A stretch of 64,000 bases of DNA from Sphaerisporangium sp. TRM90804 (GTDB lineage Bacteria; Actinomycetota; Actinomycetes; Streptosporangiales; Streptosporangiaceae): NCBI RefSeq assembly GCF_029846175.1, contig NZ_JARWAC010000006.1:1-64000 (forward strand), in the 5' to 3' direction. The first letter of the stretch is position 1. Each line of letters opens with the position of its first letter. Position numbers and translations under genes: made by a program. Below, piece by piece: positions 1 through 7,427 of this stretch. The notes beneath the pieces are model-generated. The model saw only the letters and a list, made by a program, of their open reading frames with translations, was not told where the DNA came from and ran no database searches.

Positions 1-99
1 GTCATGGAAGCCCCGGCCGATACCAGGAACGCGGTGATCGAGGACCTGACCGATGCCGGGGACGCCGTCATGGAAGCCCCGGCCGATACCAGGAACGCG
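1..99 (-). repeat. Three 33-bp units encoding an elastin-like VPGIG repeat
   Basis: Units lie at 67-99, 34-66 and 1-33 (minus-strand order). The first and third are identical over 33 bases. The middle one differs but keeps Val-Pro-Gly-Ile-Gly through synonymous third-base changes (GTT/GTC, CCT/CCC, GGT/GGC, GGC/GGT). The array may continue beyond the window edge. Confidence 0.85.
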
Positions 100-228
100 G
101 TGGTGAAAGGCGAGCACGGCCATCGCGGCGAGCGCCGCGAGGGCGGTGGCGAGTGCGGCGACGGCGGGCAGCCCCAGCAAGACGGAGGCCGTCGCCCACA
201 CGGCGCCCGCCGGCGCCAGGAGCCCCAT
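1..228 (-). CDS. comEC: ComEC/Rec2 family competence protein, N-terminal part (cut by window edge)
   Basis: The reading frame starts at the ATG at 228 and runs off the window without a stop. Its first 40 residues form hydrophobic segments (MGLLAPAGAVWATASVLLGL, then an Ala/Leu-rich stretch), as at the start of ComEC, the membrane channel that carries single-stranded DNA into the cell. It lies directly downstream of comEA on the same strand, the usual comEA-comEC order. After the hydrophobic part come three 11-residue units containing Val-Pro-Gly-Ile-Gly. Third-base differences between units are synonymous only in this frame, which supports it as the coding frame. The start is uncertain: the frame is open further upstream but there it is Gly/Arg/Asp-rich low complexity. 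Family assignment rests on position and hydrophobicity, because the conserved core is outside the window. Confidence 0.55.
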   Translation of the reverse strand, partial: MGLLAPAGAVWATASVLLGLPAVAALATALAALAAMAVLAFHHRVPGIGRGFHDGVPGIGQVLDHRVPGIGRGFHD

Positions 229-609
229 CGACCGCGCCCCACCCCCGCGCCCGCCGTCGCCTCCACCCGCCCCCCACCCACCGTCCCGCCCACCATCGCC
301 CCGTCGCGAACTCCGCCCGACATCACCCCTTCGAGCACCCCGCCCGGCATCCCGTGCGCCCTCGCCCGCTCTAACAGCATGCTCACCATCACCTTCTGGG
401 CCATCCCGCTCCGCGTCGCCACCTCGGCCACTCCACCCGGCATCGCCCTTCTCGAACACTCCGCCGGCATCCCGGACGCTCTCGCACGCTCTGACATCTC
501 GTTCGCCATCGCCCCCTCGGGAATCGCGTCCGCCTTCGCCCTGTTGGAGGTCCACTCGTCAGCCCTTTCACCGGTCGTCATGGAGGCCCTGGGGGTCGGG
601 GGAACCGGG
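229..609 (-). other. Spacer between comEA and comEC with a duplicated 120-bp module; possible small repeat gene or N-terminal extension
   Basis: A minus-strand frame from ATG 581 (MTTGERADEW) stays open past 228, out of frame with the hydrophobic comEC start. It contains two related 40-codon modules sharing ERARA-x-GMP and M-x-GGV. Arg codons differ synonymously between copies (CGT/CGG, AGA/AGG), which hints that the frame was translated. AGGG lies about 5 bases before ATG 581. No known family was recognised. It could be a separate small gene, a comEC N-terminal extension joined by a frameshift, or non-coding repeat DNA. Confidence 0.3.
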
Positions 610-1767
610 TCATACGCGGACCCGGGCGCGGAGCTCGGCGTACTTGCGGTCGCCTATGCCGGTTACTTCGCGGAGCTGGTCGACGCTTGTGAAGCCGCCG
701 TGGCTCTGGCGGAACTCCGTGATGCGGCCGGCGAGGACCTCGCCGACTCCGGGGAGCGTCTCCAGTTCGGCGGTGGTGGCGGCGTTGAGGTCGACGACGG
801 TTGCCTGGCCGGGGACGGTCACCGGTGCGGGGGCCGCGACGGTGCCGGCGGGGGCTCCGACGACGATCTGCTCGCCGTCGACGAGGCGGCGGGCCAGGTT
901 GAGCCCTCCGGCCTTGGCACCGGCACGCATGCCGCCGGCCGCCGTCACGGCGTCGGCGATGCGCGCGCCGCCGGGCAGGGTGATCAGGCCGGGCTTGCGG
1001 ACCTTGCCGGTGACATGGACGATGACCTGCACTGACGGCGAAGGCGTGGCGGCGGCCGAGGGTGGGAGCGGCACGCTCACCGGGACCGGCGGGGGCAGCG
1101 GCTCGGAGACCGGACGGGACCGCCATGCGAAGAAGCCACCCACCAGCACGGCCACCAGCCCGAGCACCAGCAGCACCCGCAGCCCCGGGCGTCCGGGGTC
1201 GAGAAGCGGCACCTGCCCGGCCAGCGCCTCGGCCACCCGGTCGCGCAGCGAAAGCAGCGGACGCGGGCCTTCGCCCCCCTCACCCGGCCGCTCGCCCCCC
1301 GCCCCGGCCCCGGGACTGAGCCGGTGGACCCTGAAATCACTCGACCGTTCGGGCCACGTGCTCTGGCGGTCGTGCTCCCGCAGGGGCCCGTCGAGCCCTT
1401 CATGCGATGACACCCCCGACCCGGGATCGAACTGCGGCCCGCCCGACCTGCCATCCCTTACCACCTGCCACCTCGGCCCCGTCGGCGCCGTATCGGCTGA
1501 GGCCTCCAGGTCGGCCTCGAGATCCGTCGCGTTCGGCCCGCCACCATTGAGCGCCCGCCACCGTGATCGGGGGGCTCCATCAGGCGGGACGTGCTGGGAA
1601 TGAGGCCGGGCGCTTCGGACGGCGTCGCGGCGAGGCTGGGGGATTCGGTGGGTGGCCCGCCCGGGTTGCGGAATCGCCGGGGCGGGATCGGGAGGATCGG
1701 GGCGGTCGACGAGTCTGAGACGGGATTCGGCGACTTCGCCTTCTGGGGGACCGCTGGTTCTGCGCAC
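610..1767 (-). CDS. comEA: ComEA-type DNA-binding competence protein
   Basis: ComEA is a membrane-anchored receptor that binds double-stranded DNA outside the cell and hands it to ComEC. Of 385 residues, about 1-195 are a charged Pro/Gly-rich cytoplasmic tail. A single transmembrane helix follows (about 196-215), then a Pro-rich linker, an SLBB domain (about 247-303, VTGKVRKPGLITLPGG) and a C-terminal double helix-hairpin-helix domain (about 325-385, DLNAATTAELETLPGVG and GIGDRKYAELRARVRV). The order TM-SLBB-HhH is that of actinobacterial ComEA. The long tail makes the true start uncertain, since a later GTG or TTG could be used. It is followed by comEC on the same strand. In actinomycetes these genes are widespread even where natural transformation has not been shown. 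Confidence 0.9.
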   Translation of the reverse strand: MRRTSGPPEGEVAESRLRLVDRPDPPDPAPAIPQPGRATHRIPQPRRDAVRSARPHSQHVPPDGAPRSRWRALNGGGPNATDLEADLEASADTAPTGPRWQVVRDGRSGGPQFDPGSGVSSHEGLDGPLREHDRQSTWPERSSDFRVHRLSPGAGAGGERPGEGGEGPRPLLSLRDRVAEALAGQVPLLDPGRPGLRVLLVLGLVAVLVGGFFAWRSRPVSEPLPPPVPVSVPLPPSAAATPSPSVQVIVHVTGKVRKPGLITLPGGARIADAVTAAGGMRAGAKAGGLNLARRLVDGEQIVVGAPAGTVAAPAPVTVPGQATVVDLNAATTAELETLPGVGEVLAGRITEFRQSHGGFTSVDQLREVTGIGDRKYAELRARVRV

Positions 1768-1963
1768 GGGCGTGACATTAGGAGGGTCACGCCCGGCGGA
1801 AATCGGCGAACGCCGTTCTGTGGATAACGGCGAGCGCGGTCACCGGGGGGCGGGTCGCAGGCTTGGCGATCGCCAGGCGCCCAGGCCCCTGAGGAAGATC
1901 GCCACGCACCCAGGGAGGGCCAAGGCCCGCGAAGGCTGGGGAGCGGCTTGAACGGGCGGACCC

Positions 1964-2845
1964 TCAGGAGGAGGGAGTGGCAGGGCCGTTGGTGGGGGTG
2001 AGGCTGGGGGTGAGGGTGACACCCAGCATGCCGGGGCCTACATGGACGCCTACGGCGGCGCCTACCTCGACGACGCGGAGCCTCACCAGGTGGGGGATGC
2101 GGTTGGACAGGTGACCGGCGAGCGTGCGGGCACGGGCGGGCGCCTGCAGGTGGTGGACGGCCACGTCGACCGGGCGGTTGCCGGACGCCCGCACCGCGAG
2201 GTCCTCCAGTCGGGCGATCGCACGTCCCGTGGTGCGCACCTTCTCCAGCGGCGCGATCGTGCCGTTGGTGATGTGCAGCAGCGGCTTGATCGACAGCGCC
2301 GACCCGAGAAGGGTGGCCGCGGCTCCGATGCGCCCTCCCCGGCGCAGGTGCTCCAGGGTGTCCACGTAGAAGTAGGTGCGTGTCACCTCGGCGCAGGCGC
2401 GGGCCACCGCGACGACCTCCTCGCGGGTGGCGCCCCTGCGCGCGGCCTCGGCGGCGGCGAGCACCGGGAACCCGAGCCCCATCGCCAGCGAGCCGCTGTC
2501 GACGACGTCCACGGGCACCGGCGCCTCGGCCGCCGCGATGCGGGCGGACTCCACCGTGCCCGACATGGCCTCGGAGAGGTGGATGGAGACCACCCCCACC
2601 GCGCCGCGCGCCGCGGCCAGCTCGTAGGCGTCGGCGAAGCGGGGCGGGCCCGGCCGCGAGGTGGAGACCGGGGACCAGGCGCCCAGCGCGGCCGCCACTC
2701 CCCCCGCGTCGATCTGCACGACGTCGTCAAGCGTGCGGCCGCCGACCACCACCTGGATGGGGATCACGACGATGCCCAGCCGCTCGGTCTCCTCGGATTC
2801 GAGATAGGCGGTGGAATCGGTTACCACGGCGACCGCTTGCGACAT
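1964..2845 (-). CDS. DegV family fatty-acid-binding protein
   Basis: This 293-residue protein has DegV hallmarks: an N-terminal Asp-Ser-Thr (residues 10-12), STSRPGP (61-67) that contacts the fatty-acid head group, Ser91 and SGT (95-97), the central LRRGGRIGAAATLLG segment and a C-terminal domain after KPLLHITNG. DegV/FakB proteins hold a fatty acid that the FakA kinase phosphorylates. No FakA kinase is visible in this window. It lies between comEA and hutI on the same strand with intergenic gaps of 100-200 bp, so it may be its own transcript. Family assignment is firm; the physiological ligand is not known. Confidence 0.9.
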   Translation of the reverse strand: MSQAVAVVTDSTAYLESEETERLGIVVIPIQVVVGGRTLDDVVQIDAGGVAAALGAWSPVSTSRPGPPRFADAYELAAARGAVGVVSIHLSEAMSGTVESARIAAAEAPVPVDVVDSGSLAMGLGFPVLAAAEAARRGATREEVVAVARACAEVTRTYFYVDTLEHLRRGGRIGAAATLLGSALSIKPLLHITNGTIAPLEKVRTTGRAIARLEDLAVRASGNRPVDVAVHHLQAPARARTLAGHLSNRIPHLVRLRVVEVGAAVGVHVGPGMLGVTLTPSLTPTNGPATPSS

Positions 2846-2944
2846 GTCCCGAATCGTACCCGTAGCGTGACCGCTCCCTCCCGGAGAGGGATGATCGCCT
2901 GACAGTTGTCACTTATCGGACGGACGGCCGGAAAACGGGAGGGG

Positions 2945-4153
2945 CTACTGGACCGGGGTGCCACCGCGCCACACGCGGCGCGGCTTGAGACCGAAGGCCC
3001 AGGCGAAGGCGCCCTCGTGGTCGGCGTCCCACTGGACGATGTCGGCCAGGCGGCCGGGGGCGAGCACGCCGCGGTCGGGAGCGCCCAGCACGGTGGCGCC
3101 GCCGAGGGTGGCGGCGCGCAGGGCGTCGCCCACGCTGATGCCGAAGGCGGCGACGGCCAGGCTGATCACCAGGGACATCGAGGTGATTCCGCAGTGGCCG
3201 GGGTTGTGGTCGCTGCCGAGGGCGACGGTGACACCCTGGGAGAGCATGCGGCGGACCGGCGGGACCGTGCCGAGCTGCATGGCGGTGCCCGGGCAGACGA
3301 CGGCGGGCACGCCGTACCTGGCGAGGAGCGCGATGTCCTCGTCGGTGGCGTTGTGCAGGAGATCGGCCGAGGCGCAGCCGAGCTCCGCGGCGAGCTGAAC
3401 CGCGCCACGGCGCTTGTGGGCACCCGCGTGGACGCGGGGCTGGAGGCCGACGTTGCGGCCGGAGGCCAGGACCCAGCGGGCCTCGTCGGTGGTGAAGTGG
3501 CCGTCGTCGCAGTAGACGTCGACGCTGTCGGCGCCGGCCGCCGCGGCGTCGGCGCACCAGGAGCCGACCGCCTCGACGTAGTCGCGCTGGCGGCCGAAGT
3601 ACTCCGGCGGCACCACGTGGGCCGCGAGGAAGGTGACGTGCACCCGCGGCATCATGGGCTCCTTCTCGAGCTCACGAAGCAGGCGGACGTCGGCCAGCTC
3701 GCCGTCGCGGGTGAGGTGGTAGCCGGTCTTGGCCTCCACCGTGGTGGTGCCGTTGAGCAGCCAGTCGCGCAGGCGCTCGCGGACGCCGTTGCACAAGGTC
3801 CACGGGTCGGTGCCTCGCGTGACCGTGACGGTGGACGCGATGCCGCCGCCCGCGGCGGTGATGGCGCTCGGCGTGGAGCCGCCGGAGCGCATGGCCATCT
3901 CGGCCCAGCGGTTGCCCGCGTAGACGGGGTGGGTGTGCGCGTCGATGAGGCCGGGCGTCACGAGGGCGCCGCCGAGGTTCTCGACGTGGTCGACGTCGAC
4001 GATGTCGTCCACGACTCCGGGCACGCTCTGCGGGAGGTCGGCCGCGCGGCCGACCCAGGCGATGCGATCGTTGTGCACGAGGATCGCGGCGTTGCTGCAG
4101 ACGTCGTTGCCCGTCCAGAGCCGTCCGATGTTGGTGAGCAGCCGAACCGTCAT
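2945..4153 (-). CDS. hutI: Imidazolonepropionase
   Basis: HutI hydrolyses 4-imidazolone-5-propionate to N-formimino-L-glutamate in histidine degradation. The 402-residue protein is an amidohydrolase-fold metalloenzyme with the metal-binding HTHP (His73, His75), EAKTGYHL (about 140-147), FLAAHVVPPEY (His179), HAGAH (242-246) and catalytic-type SDHNPG (Asp315). GGGIASTV is the family's substrate-loop motif. hutH and hutU are not in the window. The ATG overlaps the stop codon of a 36-codon ORF upstream (ATGA arrangement), so translation is probably coupled. It stands alone on the minus strand, with the divergent stressosome operon about 600 bp away. Confidence 0.92.
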   Translation of the reverse strand: MTVRLLTNIGRLWTGNDVCSNAAILVHNDRIAWVGRAADLPQSVPGVVDDIVDVDHVENLGGALVTPGLIDAHTHPVYAGNRWAEMAMRSGGSTPSAITAAGGGIASTVTVTRGTDPWTLCNGVRERLRDWLLNGTTTVEAKTGYHLTRDGELADVRLLRELEKEPMMPRVHVTFLAAHVVPPEYFGRQRDYVEAVGSWCADAAAAGADSVDVYCDDGHFTTDEARWVLASGRNVGLQPRVHAGAHKRRGAVQLAAELGCASADLLHNATDEDIALLARYGVPAVVCPGTAMQLGTVPPVRRMLSQGVTVALGSDHNPGHCGITSMSLVISLAVAAFGISVGDALRAATLGGATVLGAPDRGVLAPGRLADIVQWDADHEGAFAWAFGLKPRRVWRGGTPVQ

Positions 4154-4260
4154 GGCATCACCGCCCCGCCGATGGCTGTGGAGACGCCCGGCGACGCCAT
4201 CGGAGCCCAGCTCACGCCGGGCGCCACGCCCGCTGGGTCCGCCAGGTTTCCGGACGTCAT
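4150..4260 (-). CDS. 36-residue leader ORF translationally coupled to hutI
   Basis: The frame starts at ATG 4260 and stops with a TGA at 4150-4152 that overlaps the hutI ATG. A good Shine-Dalgarno AGGAG (4273-4269) sits 8 bases upstream, whereas hutI itself has only a poor one. The peptide begins MTSGNLADPAG and ends GGAVMP; it has one Trp, no His and no known domain. It may be a coupling leader that delivers ribosomes to hutI, or the remnant of a larger upstream gene. Coding status is inferred from the SD spacing and the overlap alone. Confidence 0.5.
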   Translation of the reverse strand: MTSGNLADPAGVAPGVSWAPMASPGVSTAIGGAVMP

Positions 4261-4766
4261 TGGGGGGTCTCCTGATCTCATCCGCACTGGTGTGCGATGA
4301 CGGTACCGCCCGGATCTTGGCCAGGCGATTTCAGTTCAGTTACGTTATTTCACAGGTCGGCTCGCTGTACAGGGTTATTGAGAAGAACGCCGGTTCGTCT
4401 CGCCCCGCTTGGGCGGACCACCTTCAGCCTGTCACGCCGAAACTCCGTCCCCGGGCGACGCCTCACACCGGCCAGCCCCTGCAACAGCAGCAGTCACATC
4501 TGTCGCCACGGCGAAACCAGCACCAGAATGTCTCGTTAGGGTTTGCATATCGTAGCAATAATCGGCCCGCGCGGGCCACAGCGCTTTTCCTGCGCTTATG
4601 CGAAGTTTCCTCCGCCACCGCGCGTCTGCGCCGTTTGAGCCCCTTCATTCCAGCCGGGCTCCGGCCCCCGGCCGGTCAGGCGGAATGATCTTCAACTGAC
4701 TCGGTGTAGCCTGCCTGATGAGAACGACTTTGCTTGTCGAAACATAGGGTTGGCCCGGGAGTTGCC
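4261..4766. other. Divergent intergenic region between hutI and the stressosome operon
   Basis: About 500 bp without a supported gene. Part of it (about 4310-4620) is less GC-rich than its surroundings, with stretches such as GTTTGCATATCG and TTACGTTATTTC. Promoters for both flanking transcripts must lie here, but no pair of -35 and -10 boxes is convincing. No tRNA, terminator or strong inverted repeat was seen. Confidence 0.5.
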
Positions 4767-5630
4767 TTGACCGTGCAGGAGAATACCAGCAAGCGTCACA
4801 TCGAGGAGCTGCTGCGCGGCAAAGAGGAGGAGATCCTCAAGCGCTGGGTGGAGATCTCAAGCCGGCCGCTCCGCGGACGCCTGAACGAGACCCAGACCGC
4901 CAAGGAGCTGCGCGAGATATACCGGGCGCTCCTGCGCTCCTTCGACCACGCCGACGGCGCCACGGAGCTGCGCGCCCTGCTCGCCGAACTGTCCCGGTCG
5001 CGCGCCCAGCAGGGGTTCACTCCCGGCGAGACCGCGATGGCGGTCTTCGGGCTGAAGGACGCCGTGTCCGAGCTCGTCGAGGCCGAGGCCGGCGTCGAGG
5101 CCCTTCGCGGTTTCCTCTGGCTGTCCAGCACGATCGACGGCCTGGGGCTGTACACCTTCGAGGCCTACACGACCGCCCGCGAGAAGATCATCGCCGACCA
5201 GGCGGAGGAGCTGCTGGAGCTGTCGACCCCCGTGGTCAAGCTCTGGGAGGGCATCGTGGCCGTCCCCCTGGTGGGCACGCTCGACTCGGCGCGCACCCAG
5301 GTCGTCATGGAGAAGCTGCTGCAGACCCTGGTCGACACCGGCTCCGAGTACGCGGTGATCGACATCACCGGCGTCCCGGCCGTCGACACCCAGGTGGCCC
5401 AGCACCTGCTGAAGACCGTGATGGCCGCCCGGCTGATGGGCGCCAACTGCGTCATCTCCGGCATCCGCCCTCAGATCGCCCACACGATCGTCACGCTCGG
5501 CATCGAGTTCGGCGACATCATCACCAAGGCCACGCTCGCCGACGCCCTGGCGTACGCGCTGCGCAAGAGCGGGGTCGAGGTCGTCGGCAGGAGACAGACC
5601 CGCGTCGCCGTGCGCACCGAGGAGAGCTGA
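4767..5630 (+). CDS. RsbR-like stressosome scaffold (RsbRD N-terminal domain + STAS)
   Basis: The N-terminal half (about residues 5-145) is helical and resembles the RsbRD N-terminal sensor domain. The C-terminal STAS domain (about 155-270) contains PLVGTLDSAR and DITGVPAVDTQVAQHL. Their Thr residues align in position with the two threonines that RsbT phosphorylates in Bacillus RsbR; this is inferred from motif position. The start chosen is TTG 4767, with GGGAG 5-6 bases upstream; GTG 4773 is an alternative, and a further TTG at 4734 lacks a ribosome site. In Bacillus, RsbR and RsbS form the stressosome that sequesters RsbT. It opens an operon of six overlapping genes (4767-10368). Confidence 0.88.
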   Translation: MTVQENTSKRHIEELLRGKEEEILKRWVEISSRPLRGRLNETQTAKELREIYRALLRSFDHADGATELRALLAELSRSRAQQGFTPGETAMAVFGLKDAVSELVEAEAGVEALRGFLWLSSTIDGLGLYTFEAYTTAREKIIADQAEELLELSTPVVKLWEGIVAVPLVGTLDSARTQVVMEKLLQTLVDTGSEYAVIDITGVPAVDTQVAQHLLKTVMAARLMGANCVISGIRPQIAHTIVTLGIEFGDIITKATLADALAYALRKSGVEVVGRRQTRVAVRTEES

Positions 5631-6016
5631 TGGAGCGCGTCCCCATCCTGAAGATCGGCGACGTCCTCCTGGTGTCCATCCAGGGCGACCTCGACGACCA
5701 GGCGGTGCTGACACTCCAGGAGGACCTGGCGGAGAAGGTCGTCACCACCAGCGCGGTCGGCGTGATCATCGACATCACGTCGGTCGAGATCGTCGACTCC
5801 TTCGTGGGGCGCATGCTCTCGACGATCGCCGGTATGGCCCGCATGCTCGACGCCGAGACGATCGTCGTCGGCATGCGCCCCGCCGTGGCGATCACGCTCG
5901 TGGAGCTCGGCCTCACCCTGGGCGGCCTGCGCACCGCGCTCGATCTGGAGAAGGGCATCGCCCTTCTGGGCCGCGCGAACGAGTCCGCGGAGACGCTCAC
6001 AGCGGTCGCGAAGTGA
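5630..6016 (+). CDS. RsbS-like STAS-domain antagonist
   Basis: A single STAS domain of 128 residues. The segment DITSVEIVDSFVGRML carries the Ser-Phe that matches the RsbT phosphorylation site of Bacillus RsbS. The ATG overlaps the TGA of the RsbR-like gene by one base (TGATG), so the two are translationally coupled. In stressosomes RsbS is the core antagonist that binds the kinase RsbT until phosphorylated. Its position between RsbR-like and RsbT-like genes matches the canonical rsbR-rsbS-rsbT order. Confidence 0.9.
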   Translation: MERVPILKIGDVLLVSIQGDLDDQAVLTLQEDLAEKVVTTSAVGVIIDITSVEIVDSFVGRMLSTIAGMARMLDAETIVVGMRPAVAITLVELGLTLGGLRTALDLEKGIALLGRANESAETLTAVAK

Positions 6017-6432
6017 GTCAGCCGCCCGTGGTGGACACCGCGGAGGAGCTCGCCATCACCTCGAACGACCAGGTCGTGATCGTGCGTCAGAAGGTGCGCT
6101 CGACCGCCATCGACCTCGGCCTGTCCCTCATCGACCAGACCAAGGTCGTCACGGCCGCCAGCGAGCTGGCCAGGAACACGCTCGTGCACGCCGGAGGCGG
6201 GCGGGCGCGCATCGAGATCGTCCAGGCCGGCCTCCGCCGGGGGCTGCGCCTGGTGTTCAGCGACGAGGGCCCGGGCATCTCCGACCTGAAGCTCGCGCTC
6301 ACCGACGGCTGGAGCAGCGGCGGCGGCCTCGGCCTGGGCCTCAGCGGCAGCCGCCGGCTGGTCGACGAGTTCATCCTCGACTCCGAGCCCGGCCGCGGAA
6401 CCATCGTGACGGTGACGAAATGGACGCGCTGA
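6013..6432 (+). CDS. RsbT-like switch kinase
   Basis: This 139-residue protein of the GHKL ATPase fold starts at GTG 6013, overlapping the previous stop by four bases. Visible motifs are the N-box SELARNTLVHAGGG (about residues 54-67), the G1 box DEGPGI and the glycine-rich lid GGGLGLGLSGSRRL. RsbT kinases phosphorylate the STAS domains of RsbR and RsbS, are released, and then activate a downstream phosphatase. It overlaps the next gene by 13 bases. The likely partners are the two STAS proteins upstream and the phosphatase-bearing proteins downstream. Confidence 0.9.
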   Translation: MSQPPVVDTAEELAITSNDQVVIVRQKVRSTAIDLGLSLIDQTKVVTAASELARNTLVHAGGGRARIEIVQAGLRRGLRLVFSDEGPGISDLKLALTDGWSSGGGLGLGLSGSRRLVDEFILDSEPGRGTIVTVTKWTR

Positions 6433-7427
6433 GCCCCAGCCGTCAGGACGTCTGGCTGCACATCGAGGACGCCAGCGCCATCGGCGCGGCGCGCAGGATC
6501 GCCGTCGCCCTCGCCCGCGAGGGCGGTTTCGACGAGGAGCACACCGGCCAGATCGCCGTCGCCGTCAGCGAGGCCGCGAGCAACCTCGTCAAGCACGCCA
6601 GCGCCGGCATGATGCTGCTGCGCACCCACCCCGCCTCCTCCGCCACCATCGAGATCATCTCGCTGGACACCGGCCCCGGCATGGCCGACGTGGCCGCCCC
6701 CGCCCGCGACGGCTTCTCCACCGCCGGCACCCTGGGCATCGGGCTCGGGGCGATGATCCGCCTGGCCGACCCCTGCGACATCCACTCCGCCCCCGGGCGC
6801 GGCACGGTGGTCAGCATGCACTTCACGGCCAGGAACGCGGCGCCCGCCGGCGACCGCTCCTGCGGGCTGTACCGCCCGGTCGGGGAGGAGATGGTCTGCG
6901 GGGACGCCTTCGCCGTCGAGGACACCGGCGAGACGATCACGGCGATCGTCTGCGACGGGCTGGGGCACGGCATCGCCGCCGCCGAGGCCTCCAGGGAGGC
7001 CGTGAGCGTGTTCCGCGCCGATCCCGCCGCGTCCCCCTCCGCCATCGTCCGCAACGTCCACGAGGCGCTCGGCCGCACGCGCGGCGGGGCCGTCGCGGTG
7101 GTCCGCGTCGACCGGGCCGCGAGCGCGGTCACCTACTCCGGCGTGGGCAACATCTCGGGGTGGATCGTCCACTCGGCCGGCCGCCAGGGGCTGGTGTCGG
7201 TCCCCGGCATCGCCGGGCACAAGGCCAGGAACCTCCGGGAGTACACCTACACCCTGCCCCCGCACGCCGTCGTCGTCATGCACTCCGACGGTCTCACCGA
7301 GCGGTGGGACCTCGCCGCCTACCCGGGCCTGCTGGCCCACTCGACCCACGTCATCGCCGGCACCCTGCTGCGCGACTGGGCGGTCCGGCGCGACGACGCG
7401 TGTGTGCTGGCCCTACGGGCGGCGTGA
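6420..7427 (+). CDS. Fusion of GHKL anti-sigma-type ATPase and PP2C/SpoIIE phosphatase (RsbX-like)
   Basis: Residues about 5-140 form a GHKL ATPase domain (EAASNLVKHA N-box, DTGPGMAD, GTLGIGLGA lid). Residues about 145-335 form a PP2C-type phosphatase with metal-site motifs VCGDAF, CDGLGHG, SDGLTERW and RDDACVLAL. In Bacillus, RsbX resets the stressosome by dephosphorylating RsbR and RsbS; a kinase fused to such a phosphatase could write and erase the same mark. The start ATG lies inside the end of the RsbT-like gene, and the stop overlaps the next start. Whether the ATPase half is active is not known, but its key boxes are present. Confidence 0.85.
   Translation: MDALSPSRQDVWLHIEDASAIGAARRIAVALAREGGFDEEHTGQIAVAVSEAASNLVKHASAGMMLLRTHPASSATIEIISLDTGPGMADVAAPARDGFSTAGTLGIGLGAMIRLADPCDIHSAPGRGTVVSMHFTARNAAPAGDRSCGLYRPVGEEMVCGDAFAVEDTGETITAIVCDGLGHGIAAAEASREAVSVFRADPAASPSAIVRNVHEALGRTRGGAVAVVRVDRAASAVTYSGVGNISGWIVHSAGRQGLVSVPGIAGHKARNLREYTYTLPPHAVVVMHSDGLTERWDLAAYPGLLAHSTHVIAGTLLRDWAVRRDDACVLALRAA

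Noticed and set aside
1-110. Frameshift in comEC, since another frame reads a membrane-like segment (TTAFLVSAGASMT)
   Set aside because: The VPGIG repeat frame has only synonymous third-base changes between units, which favours one uninterrupted frame. Not fully excluded without the left flank.
2042-2902. 286-codon plus-strand frame opposite degV
   Set aside because: Antisense shadow with His/Arg/Gly-rich product; degV motifs are clear on the minus strand.
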